Part shown: piece after piece, positions 21,226 through 33,461 of the stretch
Layout of the letters: every line of letters begins with the position of its first letter
Position numbering within the stretch: the stretch's first letter is position 1
Source: Perilla frutescens
Taxonomy: Eukaryota; Streptophyta; Magnoliopsida; Lamiales; Lamiaceae
DNA: 64,000 nt
Direction: 5' to 3'
Assembly: GCA_026008535.1 (NCBI GenBank)
Contig: BRKX01000007.1
Span: 5,355,001 to 5,419,000, forward strand
Notes under the pieces: model-generated
What the model saw: only the letters and a program-made list of their open reading frames with translations
Told to the model about the DNA's origin: nothing
Database searches by the model: none
Position numbers and translations under genes: made by a program

Positions 21226-23665
21226 TAGATCATGTGTATTTTCTCTCCTATGTGTAGACTTAAGGGATAAAGTATTTTTTCTTTTCTTTTCAGCCCAAAT
21301 TAGTGTAGTGGTCGGCTAGGAGAATTCCTTATTTAGGAGCCCATAGTTTTATTTGTTTTTTTTTTTCTTTTTCCATTCAAGGCTTTTTAGCCCATTAAGC
21401 AATAAATATAAATTAGTGTAGATGAGTTATGGAAAATCATTTCTCACTCTTCAAATTAAGGTTGCTTCTCAAATCTTTTAGTTTTCTCTCTTGTTCTTGG
21501 CAATCCACCGTCTGCGCCGCCTCATTTTTAATTTTCGGTCAAAATACACTTAAAATTTCAGATTTTATTCCTCTTTTTATTTACACTATTTTGGTGAAAA
21601 GATGAAGGCTTAAATAGCAGGTGTGGTGTGTACTATGGCCGCTCTAAGGCTGTCTCCGGCGACTTTTTCCGGTCACCGGATATAACATGCACTAACACTT
21701 TTGTCTTCCTCTCTTCTTCCTCTATCTTTTTCTCTTATAAATTTCTTGATTTGTGAAGTTTAAAGATAATTTCGTGTGCTTCATCTCTGAAACATTGTTC
21801 TTTGTTTTTGTTGTACAGTAGCCGAAAGAAATAAACATAGGATTTGGGTTGCTTTGATTGTGTTTAAACTGATAGAAATATACAGAAGAGAGAGAGAATA
21901 TATGTGAAGGGAAAGTTAGTTGACTTCCACTTTTTGATTTGAATTGTAATAAAGAAGGGTTGTGTTGTGTTTGCAGATAAGGAAAACAGAAAGTACTAGT
22001 TTGAAAAATTGTAAAAAAAAAATTGTGCATGTGTGCAGTGACCGAAAATTGAAAAAAAAAGATGGAAAGAGTGTATTGGCTGGTTTCATTCTATTTTATA
22101 AATGTTCAGTAGAGAGAGAGAGAGGAAAGTAGTAAAGAGTTTGGTTGGAAGTACGAATACTTTATTGGGATGTGATGAGAGAGTTTGACTTTTAAAAATT
22201 GTGAATTAAAGAGTGATCCTTGTGAGTGAAATTTACGAGAGAGAAAGAGAGAGATGTTGATTTAATTGTGTGCATGCGTGTATGTGTGTGTGTTAAGTTT
22301 TAATTAATTTTTTTTTTCTCTTAACATTATGATACTACCTTAATTAATTCTAAAACTGTATTATTTTTGAAAATGTGGTTTAGTCAAGTGGTTAATATAA
22401 TCTTTAAATAATCTTAGGTCTTAGGTTCAATTCCTCTTACTCTCATTTTTACACCCTTCATCTCTATGTTTTTGCATTTAATGATTTACCTTAATTAATA
22501 ATTAATTTACTTCAATTTTCAAAATTTGTTTCTAGCCTAATGGTTAAGGCTTGTGTTAACCCACTAGAGGTTAAGGGTTCAAATGTCCTTGGTATCATTT
22601 TTATTTTTACATCTTTATTTTATTTTATTTTAATTTAATTTATTTTATATATGTATATGTATATATATTTTGTAAAATTTGAAATTTTATCATGTAATTA
22701 CACTATAACTTAAGATTATTCTATGAACCTAAAGCCTTGTACCTCATAATCTTAATTAGTTAGACCATAGTTAGTATTTAACCTTGTTATGTTGCTAAGA
22801 CTTAGCCTCTATGTGTAGGACCAAATCCGGAACACCAGACTTAGGGGACTCTTAAAAGAATCGTAAAAGCTTCAGCTATTATTAGCTAACCAGATGGGCT
22901 ATTCTATCTTCTTAAACTTTACATTTCGAGTTATTAAGCTCTGCTTTGCTTAAATTGCATATGTGATTATCTGTATTAAAATTATTTACGTGCTACTGTA
23001 TGTTGTCGGAGTCTCATATACCAGCGCTGTGTCAATGTGAGTAGCTACAGTATGCATGCTTTATTTGTCATGCCCTATTCCTTGTCGTGAAGACTAAAAT
23101 GAACGGTTATATTCATTGGTGATACTCTTAAAACTTACGCGTTGATGATGTAGTAGAGGTTGCGGGCAGTGACTGGTTATACACTTAGCGCTTCATGATA
23201 AAATATTTTGGTGAACTTAGGTTACTTTATATTCTAAAAACCTCCTAAGCTTCACTATATGCATAAATACAGATATATCACTTTTAGAAAACGAATTACA
23301 TAAACTTCATTGTGAAAACTTGCCCACTGAGTGCATTAATACTCAGCCCAAATCTTTTAAAATATTTTCAGGTCAGTAGACTGGCGCGTGGAAGTGACGA
23401 TGCTGAGGAACGGGCTTTTGTTAATTGTGTGTTTTTCCCGTTGACTTCTCTTTTGTTCAAAGTCTTGCTTCCGCACTTTCGTTGTTATTATTGTTAAATT
23501 ATTCTATAACACTGATCTTCGTATTATCGTTAAACTAGGATTTTATAATTATAATGCATGTTTGGTTTCTGAATTTTCTGTTAATATTACCCCTTTCTTT
23601 CCCTCTTCTTATTTCCAACCCCCGTGGCGTTCATTTCCACGGTCTTTCGGGACCGGGGCGCTACA
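21066..23665 (+). repeat. 3' LTR of the chromovirus
   Basis: Near-identical partner of the 5' LTR, 2,600 bp, with the same termini TGTAATACCCC and GGCGCTACA. Followed by the target duplication GAATC at 23666. Confidence 0.95.
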
Positions 23666-23990
23666 GAATCACAGGGTCGAATCCTCGCGATAAAAAGAAA
23701 GCAGATGCTGAAAAATAATGAGAAATTAAAAGGGAAGAAGAAGAAGAAGAAGAAGAAGAAGAAGAAGAACGACGTAAATCAGCGAGAGAGGGAGAGAAAA
23801 GGGGAAAAAATCTGAAGAGGGAAAGTTGAAGATCTAAATTACTATATTGCCCCCCTTCATCAAACTTGCCAAATATTACAATTATGCCACCGCCCCATTC
23901 ACTTAATCTGGGCGTCCAGATTGAACCAATGAAGAGATAGAATTGGTTCCTAGTTCCCACCTAGGGGAAGAGTTCTCATTTGATCCCTTT

Positions 23991-23992
<2 letters not shown>

Positions 23993-24049
<57 letters not shown>

Positions 24050-24932
24050 ATTGCGAAAGCAAAATCTAAGAAGATTGTAAAACCTACTGAAATGACGAAT
24101 GCAATGAGAAAATTCATTTTTCAACACCTTCATTCTACACCAGAGCTAAACATCTAAAACTTCTTTTTTGAACTTCAAATCCTCTGCTATGCTTATTCCA
24201 CAAGTGATAAAATCGTAACTAATTGGGATGGTTCTCGTCGCCCATCGTGTACTGTAAACTACATGTAGATTTTATGACTTGATTCCATATTTTGCAAGGC
24301 TTTTTTTTTGTGTCTAATATCCGTATATTATATTACACAAGTAACTGCAAATTAAAATTATATAGGGATATAATAAGTAAATCAAAATTTATAAAAATCA
24401 CACTTCTATCATAGGATATGTCAAAGTAAAATAATATAATACAAATATAATGATTAGGTGGCACATCACCGGTGGCTCCTCTATTATAAAAGTAAGTATA
24501 AAATAATATAATACAAATATAATGATTTTGGTTTTGATGGGTTTGTCCATTGTATAGCACAGTCAACCTATTTTTCGGAAGGTTTCGTTGCTGCTGCAAT
24601 TTCTTACTATTTTGTAGAACTATTTTGTCTCTCTTTTTCAAATCAAATTAATTTTGAGTCATTCGCATGTTGATTTAACTCATTCAACATTTGTATTTGA
24701 TTTTTTATTATAAGCTTCTCTTTCAAAATAATAAAAAAAATTGTAATTATTAGTTCTAAAAAAACTATAATTATTAACTTCTAAAATTAAATAACTTTTC
24801 ACACGACAACTTAAGTACTAGCTTCGAATATATTTCACATGAAAACTATATATCAAGATTTTCTCAGCAGATTCGTATATATTAAACTATCGAAAACCTT
24901 GCTGGTTGCAGCACTTACCTAATTAATATATA
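23993..24932. other. Intergenic: long TA microsatellite and AT-rich sequence
   Basis: A (TA)n run covers about 23993-24047. The segment around 24400-24550 (GGTGGCACATCACCGGTGGCTCCTCTATTATA) has a diverged direct copy at about 25320-25440, so a local duplication is present. No gene is supported. Confidence 0.6.
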
Positions 24933-25190
24933 ATCCCTCCATTTCATTTTGTTTGTTGTTTTAGGTTTTTTTTTTGTCAAAATATTTGTTGTTTTATATA
25001 TTTTGACACACTCTCTCTCAAATTTAACCTTACAAATATATGGAGTGATAAAAAATTTTCAACTTTTTAGGAAAATATAAGTGAATAAGATTTTATCTAA
25101 TATAAAAGGGAGAGATATATTAATCCAAAAAATTAATTGTTAATTCTAAATTAAAATTCTAAAACAACAAACAGAATGAAAGGGAGGGAG
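24933..25190. mobile_element. Stowaway-type MITE, 258 bp
   Basis: The left end ATCCCTCCATTTCATTTTGT and the reverse complement of the right end CTCCCTCCCTTTCATTCTGT form inverted repeats, both continuing TTGTTGTTTTA. TA flanks both sides (24931-24932, 25191-25192), the Stowaway (Tc1/mariner) target duplication. It is AT-rich and non-coding. Confidence 0.88.
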
Positions 25191-26148
25191 TAATAAATAG
25201 TTGCACCGGAATTAATTGTTATTAATTAACTTAGTTTTATGCAAAATGAATGAACAGGTCATATTACCAACCGGTGACTGACTCCTCTGTTATAGTTATA
25301 GAACTGGCAACCAACTTTTATGTATAATAATATATCAAAGTAAAATAATATATTATAACATAATGATTAGGTGGCACATTACCACCGGTGACTGACTCCT
25401 CTGTTATCAAAGTAGTTCTTGGTTTGTTTTTGTTCGGTTTGTCTATTTTTATTTTGTATAACTATTTTGTCTCTCCTTTTTTTCCAACTTATATGTAACT
25501 ACTACCCAAGTATATCTTTTGTTAATGTCGCATAATGTACTGTTCTGTCTCGTTCTATCGATGTCTTCTTCCTAGTATTATTAATTCATAAATCTTGTAC
25601 GTGATGTTCCACTTTATCAACATTTGTTTTACAACTCATAAAAAAAAATGTCTAAAATAGAAGAACTGTTCTATATATAATTGATACTTAAATTTACAAT
25701 TCATTATTCGGTAATTTGTGTCATCCTTGGCCAATATTCTGGACATCCACGGCACGGGCAAAAGAATCGTAGTACAAATTTGTGATTGCTTTAAACAATA
25801 GAGCAGGATTTCTTTCATCCTGCCATATCCAAAAACTATAAACAATGCTCACTTTAATGCATTATGAAATTATCATGCTTGAAAGACCATCAACACCAGG
25901 CAAGTACAAGGGGAAAATTTAGACAAAAAGGATTCATTCAAATATGACAGTATCAACAGCAACATGGCAACATTAAATGTGTACCACCTCAAATCACCAT
26001 TTTTATCTTTATACCTACAAATACCAACTCACCTGATTTATGCAAAGAAGCATGTGAAAGAAATAGCAAAACATGGTATTAAGTACTGTTAGTGCCACCG
26101 TCATGCACTAAGTATTTGTGTTGTTGAATTGGCGAGATATGTTCTACA
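25191..26148. other. Intergenic, no gene recognised
   Basis: AT-rich sequence with the second, diverged copy of the segment also present at 24400-24550. Short reverse ORFs have no recognisable motif. Confidence 0.5.
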
Positions 26149-26466
26149 ATGCGTGCCTGGGTATATCCCATGAAGTTTGTTTTCCGCTGTGCAAGAAAAG
26201 AAAGAACAGTTGGTGAACTGTTCCAGATTATGTCCCAGACAGAACCAGGGACACTCTATTTATGGCAGTTTCCTAGTTGGAAAGATCTTGCGCCGAACAT
26301 GTTTGGAAGGTCAATATTAATTCGTTTGACTGCCTTATGGTGTAGATCCAATGCTGAATTAACCCTCCTTCACTTGGGAAGTATCTACACACATTTGGAA
26401 GGCCACAAACCTCAATCCACTTACCATATTGGCGACGAATGGAAATCGACGTCAAGGTTGAAGTGA
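26149..26466 (+). other. Unrecognised 105-aa ORF in less AT-rich DNA
   Basis: The ORF begins MRAWVYPMKFVFRCARKERT and ends GDEWKSTSRLK. I recognise no domain. The minus strand of the same stretch also carries short open frames, so strand and coding status are unclear. It lies just upstream of a decayed copia element and could be a captured gene fragment or chance. Confidence 0.2.
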
Positions 26467-26519
26467 AGTCTATATGAAGACCGAATTGAGGAGCAATCGG
26501 TACCACTTATATTTTATTT

Positions 26520-26995
26520 AGATTCTAGTGTTAGAATCAGTTTGTGGTCATTTGTAACTAGTAGTTGTTCATTAATACGTTCAACGTGATAGACTAGTTT
26601 TGAGTGTTTTCGAGTGAAACACGTGAGGGGATTTTTATTCCGGTTTTGTACGCAATCTCGGGAGAGATTGTAAGTTGAAGTCGTGGGTAGCTAGAGGGAG
26701 TCCAGTGTCACGGTTGTGAGGGGATCTTACAACTTTCGGCTAGCGAAAGAGTTCGAGGAGAAGAACGGACGACATAAGGCGGGAGGCTTGTGTGTGTAAG
26801 ATCCTTAATACACTATTCAAAGGAGTAACAGTCGGAACTTCAAGTTTGGGAGCAATCCTCCCAAAGTAGGTTGTTTGAACCGAACTGGATTACCATCTCG
26901 TGCGTTTTTACTGCTTTATTCTTTTACGTTCTTGCATCTGTTCCACACATATCACAGAACAGTTTTTAGCTAACTTGTCTCACTAAAGTATAAGG
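26520..26995 (+). repeat. LTR-like fragment (R-U5-like) upstream of the decayed copia element
   Basis: The text GGGAGCAATCCTCCCAAAG (about 26849) followed by GAACCGAACTGG..ACCATCTCGTGCG and a pyrimidine-rich TTTACTGCTTTATTCTTTTACG resembles the R-U5 end of copia LTRs. It does not match the 3' LTR at 30984, so it may belong to a different insertion. No clear start. Confidence 0.35.
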
Positions 26996-27009
26996 GCGAG
27001 GAAAATATA

Positions 27010-30000
27010 AGGGAATATATCATGTAGATGTCTCACATCACTTCAAAATTGAGGGCACAAAAGCTCGAGGTGTCTGAGGACTTACTCGTGCATTTAGTGC
27101 TAATATCACTTCCTGCACAATTCATTAAATTTAAGGTCAGTTATAACTATCAAAAGGAGAAATGGACTCTTTTGAGCCCATCTCATACTGCGTCCAAGAG
27201 GAAGAAATATTGAAGCAAGAAAGAACTGAAGTTGCTCAACTGGCTAGTACATCTAAAGACAAGGGCAAAAGAAACAAAGAATTTAAGAAAGCAGCTAAGG
27301 ATAAAGGTCCAACACAAAAGAAACATAAGGACAAAAATTCAGATGACTGTTTCTTTTGTGACAAACCTTTACACAATATCATGCTTAGCATGCTAAAAAT
27401 GGTACATTTCTTACTGTGGTCTGGGGAGGTTAATTTAGTGTCAATACCTAGAAACACTTGGTGGTTAGATTCTGGTCTAACCACTCATATAAGGGTTTAA
27501 ATGCAGTGTAGCCTGAGATACCGAAAGCCAATTGATGGTGAAAGATAAATCTATGAGGGTAACGGCAAGTCGGTAAAAGTGACGTCAATAGGGAATTTTA
27601 GACTATTATTTAGGAACGGGCTACTTTTTGGATTTGGAAGACATATTTGTTGTACTGTCATTTAGATGGAATTTGGTATTTATTTCCTTGTTGGTCAAAT
27701 ACGATTTCTCTAGTTCATTTGGAAATAGCCAGTTTAGTATTTCAATAAATTCCAATTTAGTTGGTACTGGTTCATTGAGAGCTTATGATAATCTATATAT
27801 GCTCGATACTATTACTTCATATAATGAAACTTTGCATGTTAAATCTAGATATAATAAGTGAAAATTAAATAAGGATAATTTGGCAAAATTATGGCATAAG
27901 CGCTTAGGTCATATCTTAAAAATTAGAATTGAGAGACTTGTGTTGGATACACTTGACTTTTCAGATCTCGATGTATGTGTTGAGTGTATAAAAGGACAAT
28001 AAACCAAAATAAATAGATTAGGTACCAATAGAACTATAGATGTCTTACAAATGATACATACGGATATTTGCGGGCTATTCCCTTCAGCTTCTTGGAATGG
28101 TCAGCGGTTTTTCGTATCATTTATAAACGATTACTCACGATTTGGCTACCTATATCTAATTAATGAAAAATCAGAGGCACTGGACATGTTCAAAGTTTTT
28201 AAGGCTAAAGTTGAGAATTAACTCAATAAAAGAATTAAGTCCATCTGATCTGACCATGGTGGTGAGTACTGCGGCAGATATGATGGATCAGGAGAACAAC
28301 GTCCAGGACCTTTTGCTATCTTCCTAGCAGAATGTGGAATCGTCCCACAAGACAACATGCCGGGGATGCCTAGCATGAATAAGGTTGATGAAAGACGAAA
28401 CATGACTCTAAAGGATATGGTGAGGAGTATGATTAGTCATCCATCCTTGCCAGTATCACCCTGGAGAGAAGCACTAAAGACTATAACTTATATTCTCAAT
28501 AGGGTACCAACTAAAGTAGCAGCTAAAAAACCTTTTGAGCTTTGGATTGGGCGAATGCCTAGTCTGGAGCATTTTCATATATAGGGATGTCCACCTGAGA
28601 TTAGGCCTTATAGGCCAAATGAGAAGAAATTGGACTCTAAAACAGCTAGCAACTACTTTATTGGTTATTTGGAAAAATAAAATGGTTTTAAATTTTAAAA
28701 TCCCACTAGAAGCTCTATTTTTGAAACGAGAAATGTAGTATTTTTTGAAGAAGTTGAGTTTGGGGTGAGAAATGTGGTTAGAGATATTATTTTTGAGGAG
28801 GAATAAATTTTGATTCCCTCTAGTGCTTGTAGCGATGTTCAGGTATCTGTCATTACTCGAGAAGTAGATTTGGAGCCTCAATAGAGTGATATTAAAAATC
28901 TCCCCACTCAGGTAGATACCACAATTCAAGAAGAACAAAAACTCAACAACCTCAAGAGCTAATGCCATTAAGGAGGTCCACTAGAGAGAGAAGAAATGCT
29001 ATTTCAGATGATTTTGAAGTATATCTCCAAGAAAATGAGAAAAATAATAGATTGATGGAAAGTGATCATGTCAACTTCCATCAAGCCATGAAGGATCCAA
29101 AGTCTCTAAAGTGGATTGATGCTATGAATGAAGAGTATGAGTCGATACAAGACAATGAAGTTTGAGATCTTGTTCCATTACCAGAAGGTACGAAACCCAT
29201 TAGTTGCAAATGGATTTTTAAGACCAAGAAGGATTCGAATGGTAATATGGAAAGATATAAGTCTCGTCTTGTAGCAAAAGGCTTTACACAAAGGGAGGAC
29301 ATTGATTTTAAAGAGACTTTCTCTTCGGTTTCTTCGAAAGACTCTTTTAGGATAATTATGGCATTAGTTGCATATTTTGATCTTGAGCTGCATCATATAG
29401 ATGTAAAGACAACGTTTCTTAATGGTGACATTAATGAGATGATATATATGGTGCAACCAAAAAACTTTGTGTCCGGAGACCCTAAAGTTTATAGTTTGCA
29501 ATTAAGGAAATCCATCTATGGGCTCAAGTAAGCTTATTGTCAGTGGAACAAAAAGTTTCATCAAGTGATAGTCTCATTCGATTTTGAGGCAAACACCGTT
29601 GATGATTGTGTGTACCATAAATTTAGTGAGAGTAAATGTATTTTAATGGTTTTGTATGTGGATGACATTCTGCTTATCACTAATGACTTGGGATTGCTAC
29701 ACAAAACCAAGAAATTTCTATCAAAGAATTTTGAATGAAAGATTTTGGGGAAGCATCTTTTGTATTAGGGATCCAGATACACCGAGATTGTTCTTGGGGT
29801 ATTCTTTGATTATAACAAAAGACTACATTGAGAAAGTGTTGCAAAGATTTGGCATGCAGAACTGCGAACCATGTGATACCCCTATATCTAAAGAAGACAA
29901 GTTTAATCTCAATCAGTGCCCTGCAAGTGATGTGGAAATTAAAGAGATGCAGAAGATTCAATATGCCACAGCTGTTGGAAGTCTAATGTATGCTCATGTC

Positions 30001-30574
30001 TGTACAAGACCAGATATAGCTTTTGTGGTTGGTATGTTAGGCAGATATTTAAGCAACCCAGGAATGGATCACTAGAAAGCAGCCAAACGGGTTATGAGGT
30101 ACTTAAGAGAATGAAAGAATACATGCTCACTTACAAAAAATCAGATCGACTGGAGATCATTGGGTATTCTGATTCTAATTTTGCTGGATCCCAAAATAGT
30201 AGGAGATCCACTTCAGGCTACATTTTCTTATTGACTGGGGAAGCTATTTCATGGAGAAGTGCTAAGCATACACTAATAGCATCTTCTACCATGGCAGCTG
30301 AATTTGTGGCATGTTTTGAGGCATCCAATCATGGAATAATAGCTGCGAAATTTTGTCACTGGGATGCGCATTATATTTCAATAAGAACGAGAGCTCTTGT
30401 AAGTTAAAACACACTGACATTAAGTTCCTGACTATTAAGGAAAGAGTAAAGAGTGGAAAAATTATTATAGAGCATATAGGTACAGACTTAAGGATTGCAA
30501 ATCCGCTCACTAAGGGATTAACACCCGAGGTCTTTCATGAGCATAGTACTTGTATGGGTGTTACATCATTTTAG
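27010..30574 (+). pseudogene. Decayed Ty1/copia gag-pol with many stops and frameshifts
   Basis: Homology runs on through changing frames. Gag: SEDLLVHLVLISLPAQF at 27070-27130, then a degenerate knuckle. Protease: WWLDSGLTTHI at about 27460. Integrase: LWHKRLGHI at about 27888, IHTDICG near 28052, ILNRVPTK at 28492. RT: CKWIFKTKKDSNG near 29206, ETFSSVSSKDSFR, then a VLYVDDILLI box near 29655. RNase H: GYSDSNFAGSQNSRR near 30160. At least ten stops or frame changes interrupt it, so it encodes no functional enzyme and is much older than the other copia copies here. Confidence 0.9.
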
Positions 30575-30983
30575 GATACTGTGATATGTTATTGCTCTAT
30601 AATGTACTTCAGACACATTTTGTGTATTCAGTGTTCTATACAAAAATAAAGTATTCGGTTATAAACATTTTGACTCTTTATTTTGGTTAAGGTTGATCTC
30701 ACTAAGGATTAAGGTGGACCAATTGGAAATAGACATGTTAGATCACATTACATGTAATTTCCATGCCACACATCCATGATTAATCTATGTCATTTGGTTA
30801 TACTTGTATATGAGATTACTATTGGGTTTATTCACGCATAAAGTGATGACAACCTCTTTAGTCCTATGCTTGTATGATCAATGGACGAGATTGTTTCGGG
30901 ATACCCCTATATGTGACAACAAAGTCTGAACTCATGAACTATTGCATATTTGTTCACTAACATATGTAGTCCAAGTGGGAGAT

Positions 30984-31612
30984 TGTTGGAAATAATATAA
31001 TGTGGACTCACATATGTTAAATTAAATGTGCATAAGTTATCTTAAGATTGTCCAATTAAAGTGATCTAAGTAAGATTTTAATTTGGACTAAAGGGGATAT
31101 CATATGATCAATGAATTAAAATGTGTGGAACTCAACCCATAAGGAGATTTGCAATTTGTTGAGGGACCAAATTGCAAATCAAGAACTCCTATATATATTA
31201 GTAGGGTTTGGTCCCCAACTGAGGGCTCACAAAATTACTCTTGATGTTATGTTCCTTCATTAGCTTCCACTAAGAAAACTCAGGGAGCCACTTACTTGAA
31301 TGATTCAAACCATCTCAAGAACACAAGAATCTTCAAAGCATGGACTCTAGTATGCTTCTTCTTTCATGTTAAGATCTTGATAATCCACATGAGAGGTCTT
31401 GTGATAGAAGTTGGTTTAATTTACTTCCTAAGGATCTTCTCCCAAATTGAGATCCAGCACCCCACGGTTTCGGTTTGTGCCGCTTCCGAACAGCACAGAT
31501 CAAAACCATGGAACCGCACTGTCTGTAGAGGGCAGATGATTATAGTTTTGTGGCGGTTTGCCAATTTGCTACCGGTTTGTGATTTTTTAATCAAACTGAT
31601 AAATAATATCAC
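30984..31612 (+). repeat. Probable 3' LTR of the decayed copia element
   Basis: AAGTGGGAGAT followed by TGTTGGAAATAATAT is the standard copia polypurine tract and LTR start. The 3' end is uncertain. ATAATATCACA at about 31602-31612 is a plausible end, and a near-copy of that string follows at 31628. No matching 5' LTR was found upstream. Confidence 0.6.
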
Positions 31613-32124
31613 ATTATAATTTGCATAAATAATATCACATTAAGTTTTTTAACCTTTTTATTCTTTATTTTTATTTTTTTAACTTTCTTTCAACTATTAA
31701 ATAATATTAGTATGTCACATATTTTATTTGTATAAATTAGCTAAATTACGATTTTGAAAAAGATGATAACTTTATTTGTTAAACAATATGACATTATAAT
31801 TTACAAACTTACAAGAATACAAATTAGTGAAATTACAACTTGCAACTTACAATATTAAAATCATACTTTGAAAATTAAAATTACAAACCTAATTTAATAC
31901 TGAAATTACACACAAGTTACAACTTGCCTTTGAAATAATGAACTACAATTTTAACAAAATTACAACTTACAATTAAGATATTAATTAATTTGAATTTACA
32001 ATTGAGGGAAAATAAGAGAACAAGAGAAAAAAAATATACTCCTTCCATCTTATTAATATAGGTTGATTAAATTTTTTACTAGGATTGAAAAATTTATCGA
32101 AAAAAATAATTAAACCAAAGCATA
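31613..32124. other. AT-rich intergenic, no gene seen
   Basis: Low-complexity stretch rich in AATTACAACTTAC-like words. TATACTCCTTCCATCTTATTAATA at about 32036 looks like a lone MITE end, but I see no partner. Confidence 0.4.
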
Positions 32125-32134
32125 TTTGTTGAAT

Positions 32135-32506
32135 GGCAAAAACTTGCATGCACTAAGTGCATATAAGCTTATATCAGACGGTCAACGCATTTAACCGGGT
32201 CAAGTCAATCCGCAAAAAAAGAAAAATGGTAAAGTAGGTGATACTTTTTAAGGATACAGATGATACTTTTTGAATTTTGAGTGATACTTTTTAGTATTAC
32301 GGTTGATACTGATTTTTAGGGTTTTTTTTATTTATTTATTTTGGCCTATACTTTTTAAGGATACAAGTGATACTTTTGGACTTTTGAGTGATACTTTTTA
32401 GTTTTACAGTTAGTACTGATTTTGAGTTGACCGGGTCAACGTGCGTTTTCCGGCATTGACCCGGTCAATACGCCTGATCATGCACCTAGTGCACACAAGT
32501 GCTTGT
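32135..32506. mobile_element. MULE-like MITE, 372 bp, with 10-bp target duplication
   Basis: The perfect direct repeat TTTGTTGAAT flanks it (32125-32134 and 32507-32516). The ends are inverted repeats: left GCAAAAACTTGCATGCACTA, right (reverse complement) ACAAGCACTTGTGTGCACTA, both continuing GTGCAT. Inner arms carry ACCGGGTCAA and TTGACCCGGT. The core repeats GTGATACTTTTT and GGATACA words in two direct blocks (about 32238-32320 and 32344-32420). The 10-bp duplication suits the Mutator superfamily. Confidence 0.75.
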
Positions 32507-32785
32507 TTTGTTGAATAGCTGTGAAAAATATCGCCATTAACTTTTTGTTAAATTCTCCCTTTTCATTTGGGCCCATAGGAAAGTCAGATTAATTAGAGTA
32601 AATTAAAATCATAACACAAATTAAAATGTAATTTGCGGCAATTTTGAAATTTCACCACTAACTTTTTGTTACTATTTATCGTGTTTCTAATATTAGAGAT
32701 GTAAGCATTTCAATATGCCCATATTTATTTATTTGATAATGATATTATGCTCCATGTAAACATATTAAATAGAAGTATATTATAT

Positions 32786-33419
32786 ATATGGGTGGTTAAA
32801 ATAAAAACTCATCCTCATATAGAAACTATGAACTAATCTGAGCTACCCAATCATTTAATCTCTACGTTCAAGATTGATTTCAAATAAATTGGATAAGAGT
32901 CTCTGAAATATCAAATCTCACATTTTATGGAATTTTTTATCTTGATGCAATATAATATATTATGATTTTATCTTTCTACTTAACTAAAAATTTCATAGAT
33001 CTTTGCAAGAAAATCATTAATTTCATTTTTAAATTTATTCTCTACCAATAATTTAATTATTTTCATTTTTTAATAAACAACAAGAAATAGTTTGTATATA
33101 TTAGTATCGGTTACATATGAACAATATTTATATATATCATATTAGCACATTATTATTATAATATTAGCTGCAATATTAGCACATATTTTTATTTGACCAA
33201 TCTTTTCCATACACTATTTCATATTATTAGCAATATTTATATATCATATTAGCATATCATTGTTATAGTATTTGCTACAACATTAATACATATTTTTATT
33301 TCACCAATCTTTTCCACACAGAATTTCATGTCATTAGCAATATTTATATATCATTTTAGCAAATCATTATTTTGAATGTGAAACAAATAACCTATATGAT
33401 TTTAAATTAAAAATATTTA

Positions 33420-33461
<42 letters not shown>

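Larger units (their letters stand above)
12388..23665 (+). mobile_element. Full-length Ty3/gypsy chromovirus (Tekay-like), 11.3 kb
   Basis: The LTRs are at 12388-15009 and 21066-23665. The target duplication GAATC is perfect (12383-12387 and 23666-23670). A primer-binding site complementary to initiator Met tRNA lies just after the 5' LTR, and a polypurine tract just before the 3' LTR. Inside are an extra ORF, gag-pol in PR-RT-RH-IN order and a C-terminal chromodomain, which together define a chromovirus. By eye the LTRs differ at about 13 sites plus microsatellite lengths, near 0.5%, so insertion is recent. It sits inside the DNA transposon and is therefore younger. A premature stop splits pol in this copy. 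Confidence 0.95.
9208..23992 (-). mobile_element. TA-flanked MULE-like DNA transposon, split by a nested chromovirus
   Basis: The two ends form a degenerate inverted repeat of about 160 bp. The left end starts GGATGAGATCTGGTGAGAAC; the reverse complement of the right end reads GGAAAGGGATCAAATGAGAAC. Both continue through AGGTGGGAAC and GGAACC, and both keep GGTGGCA with TTGTAAT further in. Runs of TA lie outside both ends (9181-9207, 23993-24047). Without the nested retrotransposon the element is about 3.5 kb. It contains the 233-bp array, many TTTTAGCAT motifs, a small zinc-knuckle ORF at 11384-11614, and, read on the minus strand near the right end (about 23671-23830), a pyrimidine-rich leader-like stretch. 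No transposase core is visible, so it is probably non-autonomous. The superfamily is inferred from the long inverted repeats and the zinc-knuckle ORF. Confidence 0.6.
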
